64,000 bases of DNA, taken from assembly GCA_027067055.1 (NCBI GenBank), contig JAMOMK010000110.1, positions 1-64,000 on the forward strand, read 5' to 3'. The position numbers were made by a program, and so were the translations under genes. Below the pieces are notes generated by a model, which saw nothing but the letters and a program-made list of their open reading frames with translations, did not search any database and was not told where the DNA came from. The DNA comes from Lysobacterales bacterium (GTDB lineage: Bacteria > Pseudomonadota > Gammaproteobacteria > Xanthomonadales > Marinicellaceae). Position 1 is the stretch's first letter. Every line of letters starts with the position of its first letter. Shown in pieces: positions 63,782 through 64,000 of this stretch.

Positions 63782-64000
63782 ATGAATAATAAATATATAT
63801 TAGTAGGAATAGATGGCTCAGCCATCAGTGACTCATTGGTTCAATATGCCATTTGGTTATCCAAATCAAATGAATTACCGATTAAATTATTACACACTAT
63901 TGAACATTCGCACAACACTGAAAACCCCCATCATGAAGGTAATTTGACACCCAATATTCGCCGTGAATTGCTTGAAGAGTTATCCGAAGAAGAACGTGAA
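63782..64000 (+). CDS. Universal stress protein (UspA family), partial at window edge
   Basis: The first 73 codons of a gene whose 3' end lies beyond the window. ILVGIDGSAISDSLVQYAI and LPIKLLHTIEH match the beta-1 and helix-1 region of UspA-fold proteins. It starts 14 bp after the SulP gene, so it is probably co-transcribed. Only the N-terminus can be judged; the ATP-binding GxxGxxxxxxGS motif would lie outside. Confidence 0.85.
   Translation, partial: MNNKYILVGIDGSAISDSLVQYAIWLSKSNELPIKLLHTIEHSHNTENPHHEGNLTPNIRRELLEELSEEERE

Overview
The window is AT-rich chromosomal DNA from a gammaproteobacterium. The evidence is the set of recognisable gammaproteobacterial housekeeping genes: the atpIBEFHAGDC operon, erpA, nudC, rdgC, elaA, yjjJ, slt, cca, tatABC, pepN, rimK, miaA and glnA. 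The lineage cannot be fixed without a search. A marine, possibly sulfur-associated bacterium is a guess only, resting on base composition and the Mbx-type complex. No rRNA, tRNA or CRISPR array was seen.

Layout. 1-800: a graveyard of mobile DNA (a 163-bp imperfect palindrome, an IS1380-like transposase fragment and a tyrosine-recombinase fragment), ending at a good promoter. 877-7930: the complete F1Fo ATP synthase operon with a strong terminator; its c subunit has the Asp of H+-coupled rings. 8096-11288 (minus): mutM, nudC, erpA, bactofilin and a coiled-coil membrane protein. 11370-20948 (mostly plus): hemJ, a MATE exporter, a HipA-like kinase (yjjJ), asmA, elaA, pgk, class I aldolase and UDP-glucose dehydrogenase. 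21018-21938: a HipB-like regulator followed by what may be a HipA stub, and a complete yefM-yoeB toxin-antitoxin pair. 22127-25029: a MoxR ATPase and a large metallopeptidase/VWA protein. 25280-29330: miaA, rimK, formate-THF ligase and a ferritin-like protein.

29448-40764 (minus) is the outstanding region: a 13-gene operon joining a complete Mrp-type antiporter module (E, F, G, DUF4040, B, C, D and a second large antiporter subunit) to hydrogenase/complex I-like subunits (NuoH-, NuoB-, NuoC-, NuoD-like). It ends in a protein in which a two-cluster ferredoxin (NuoI/MbxN-like) is fused to a GltD/NfnL-like FAD and pyridine-nucleotide oxidoreductase. The gene order is that of archaeal MBX/MBS complexes (A-B-C-D-F-G-H-H'-M-J-K-L-N). 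The large subunit keeps only one cysteine of each NiFe-binding pair, so it is not a normal hydrogenase. I infer an ion-pumping ferredoxin:NAD(P) or ferredoxin:sulfur oxidoreductase.

40965-52809: an M14-type deacylase, a GrpB-family gene broken by a stop codon, a metallo-beta-lactamase-fold lipoprotein with an unusual metal motif, rdgC, an HD hydrolase, slt, cca, tatABC and pepN. 52902-54336 is a second highlight: a compact lasso-peptide-like locus (52-residue precursor, HPr-kinase-like protein, B2 leader protease) with no PqqD-type B1 and no asparagine-synthetase-like cyclase beside it. 54394-64000: hemN, a DUF2251 protein, two DUF2157/DUF4401 membrane proteins, fRMsr, mscL, glnA, a structured intergenic region, a SulP transporter and the start of a universal stress protein cut by the window edge.
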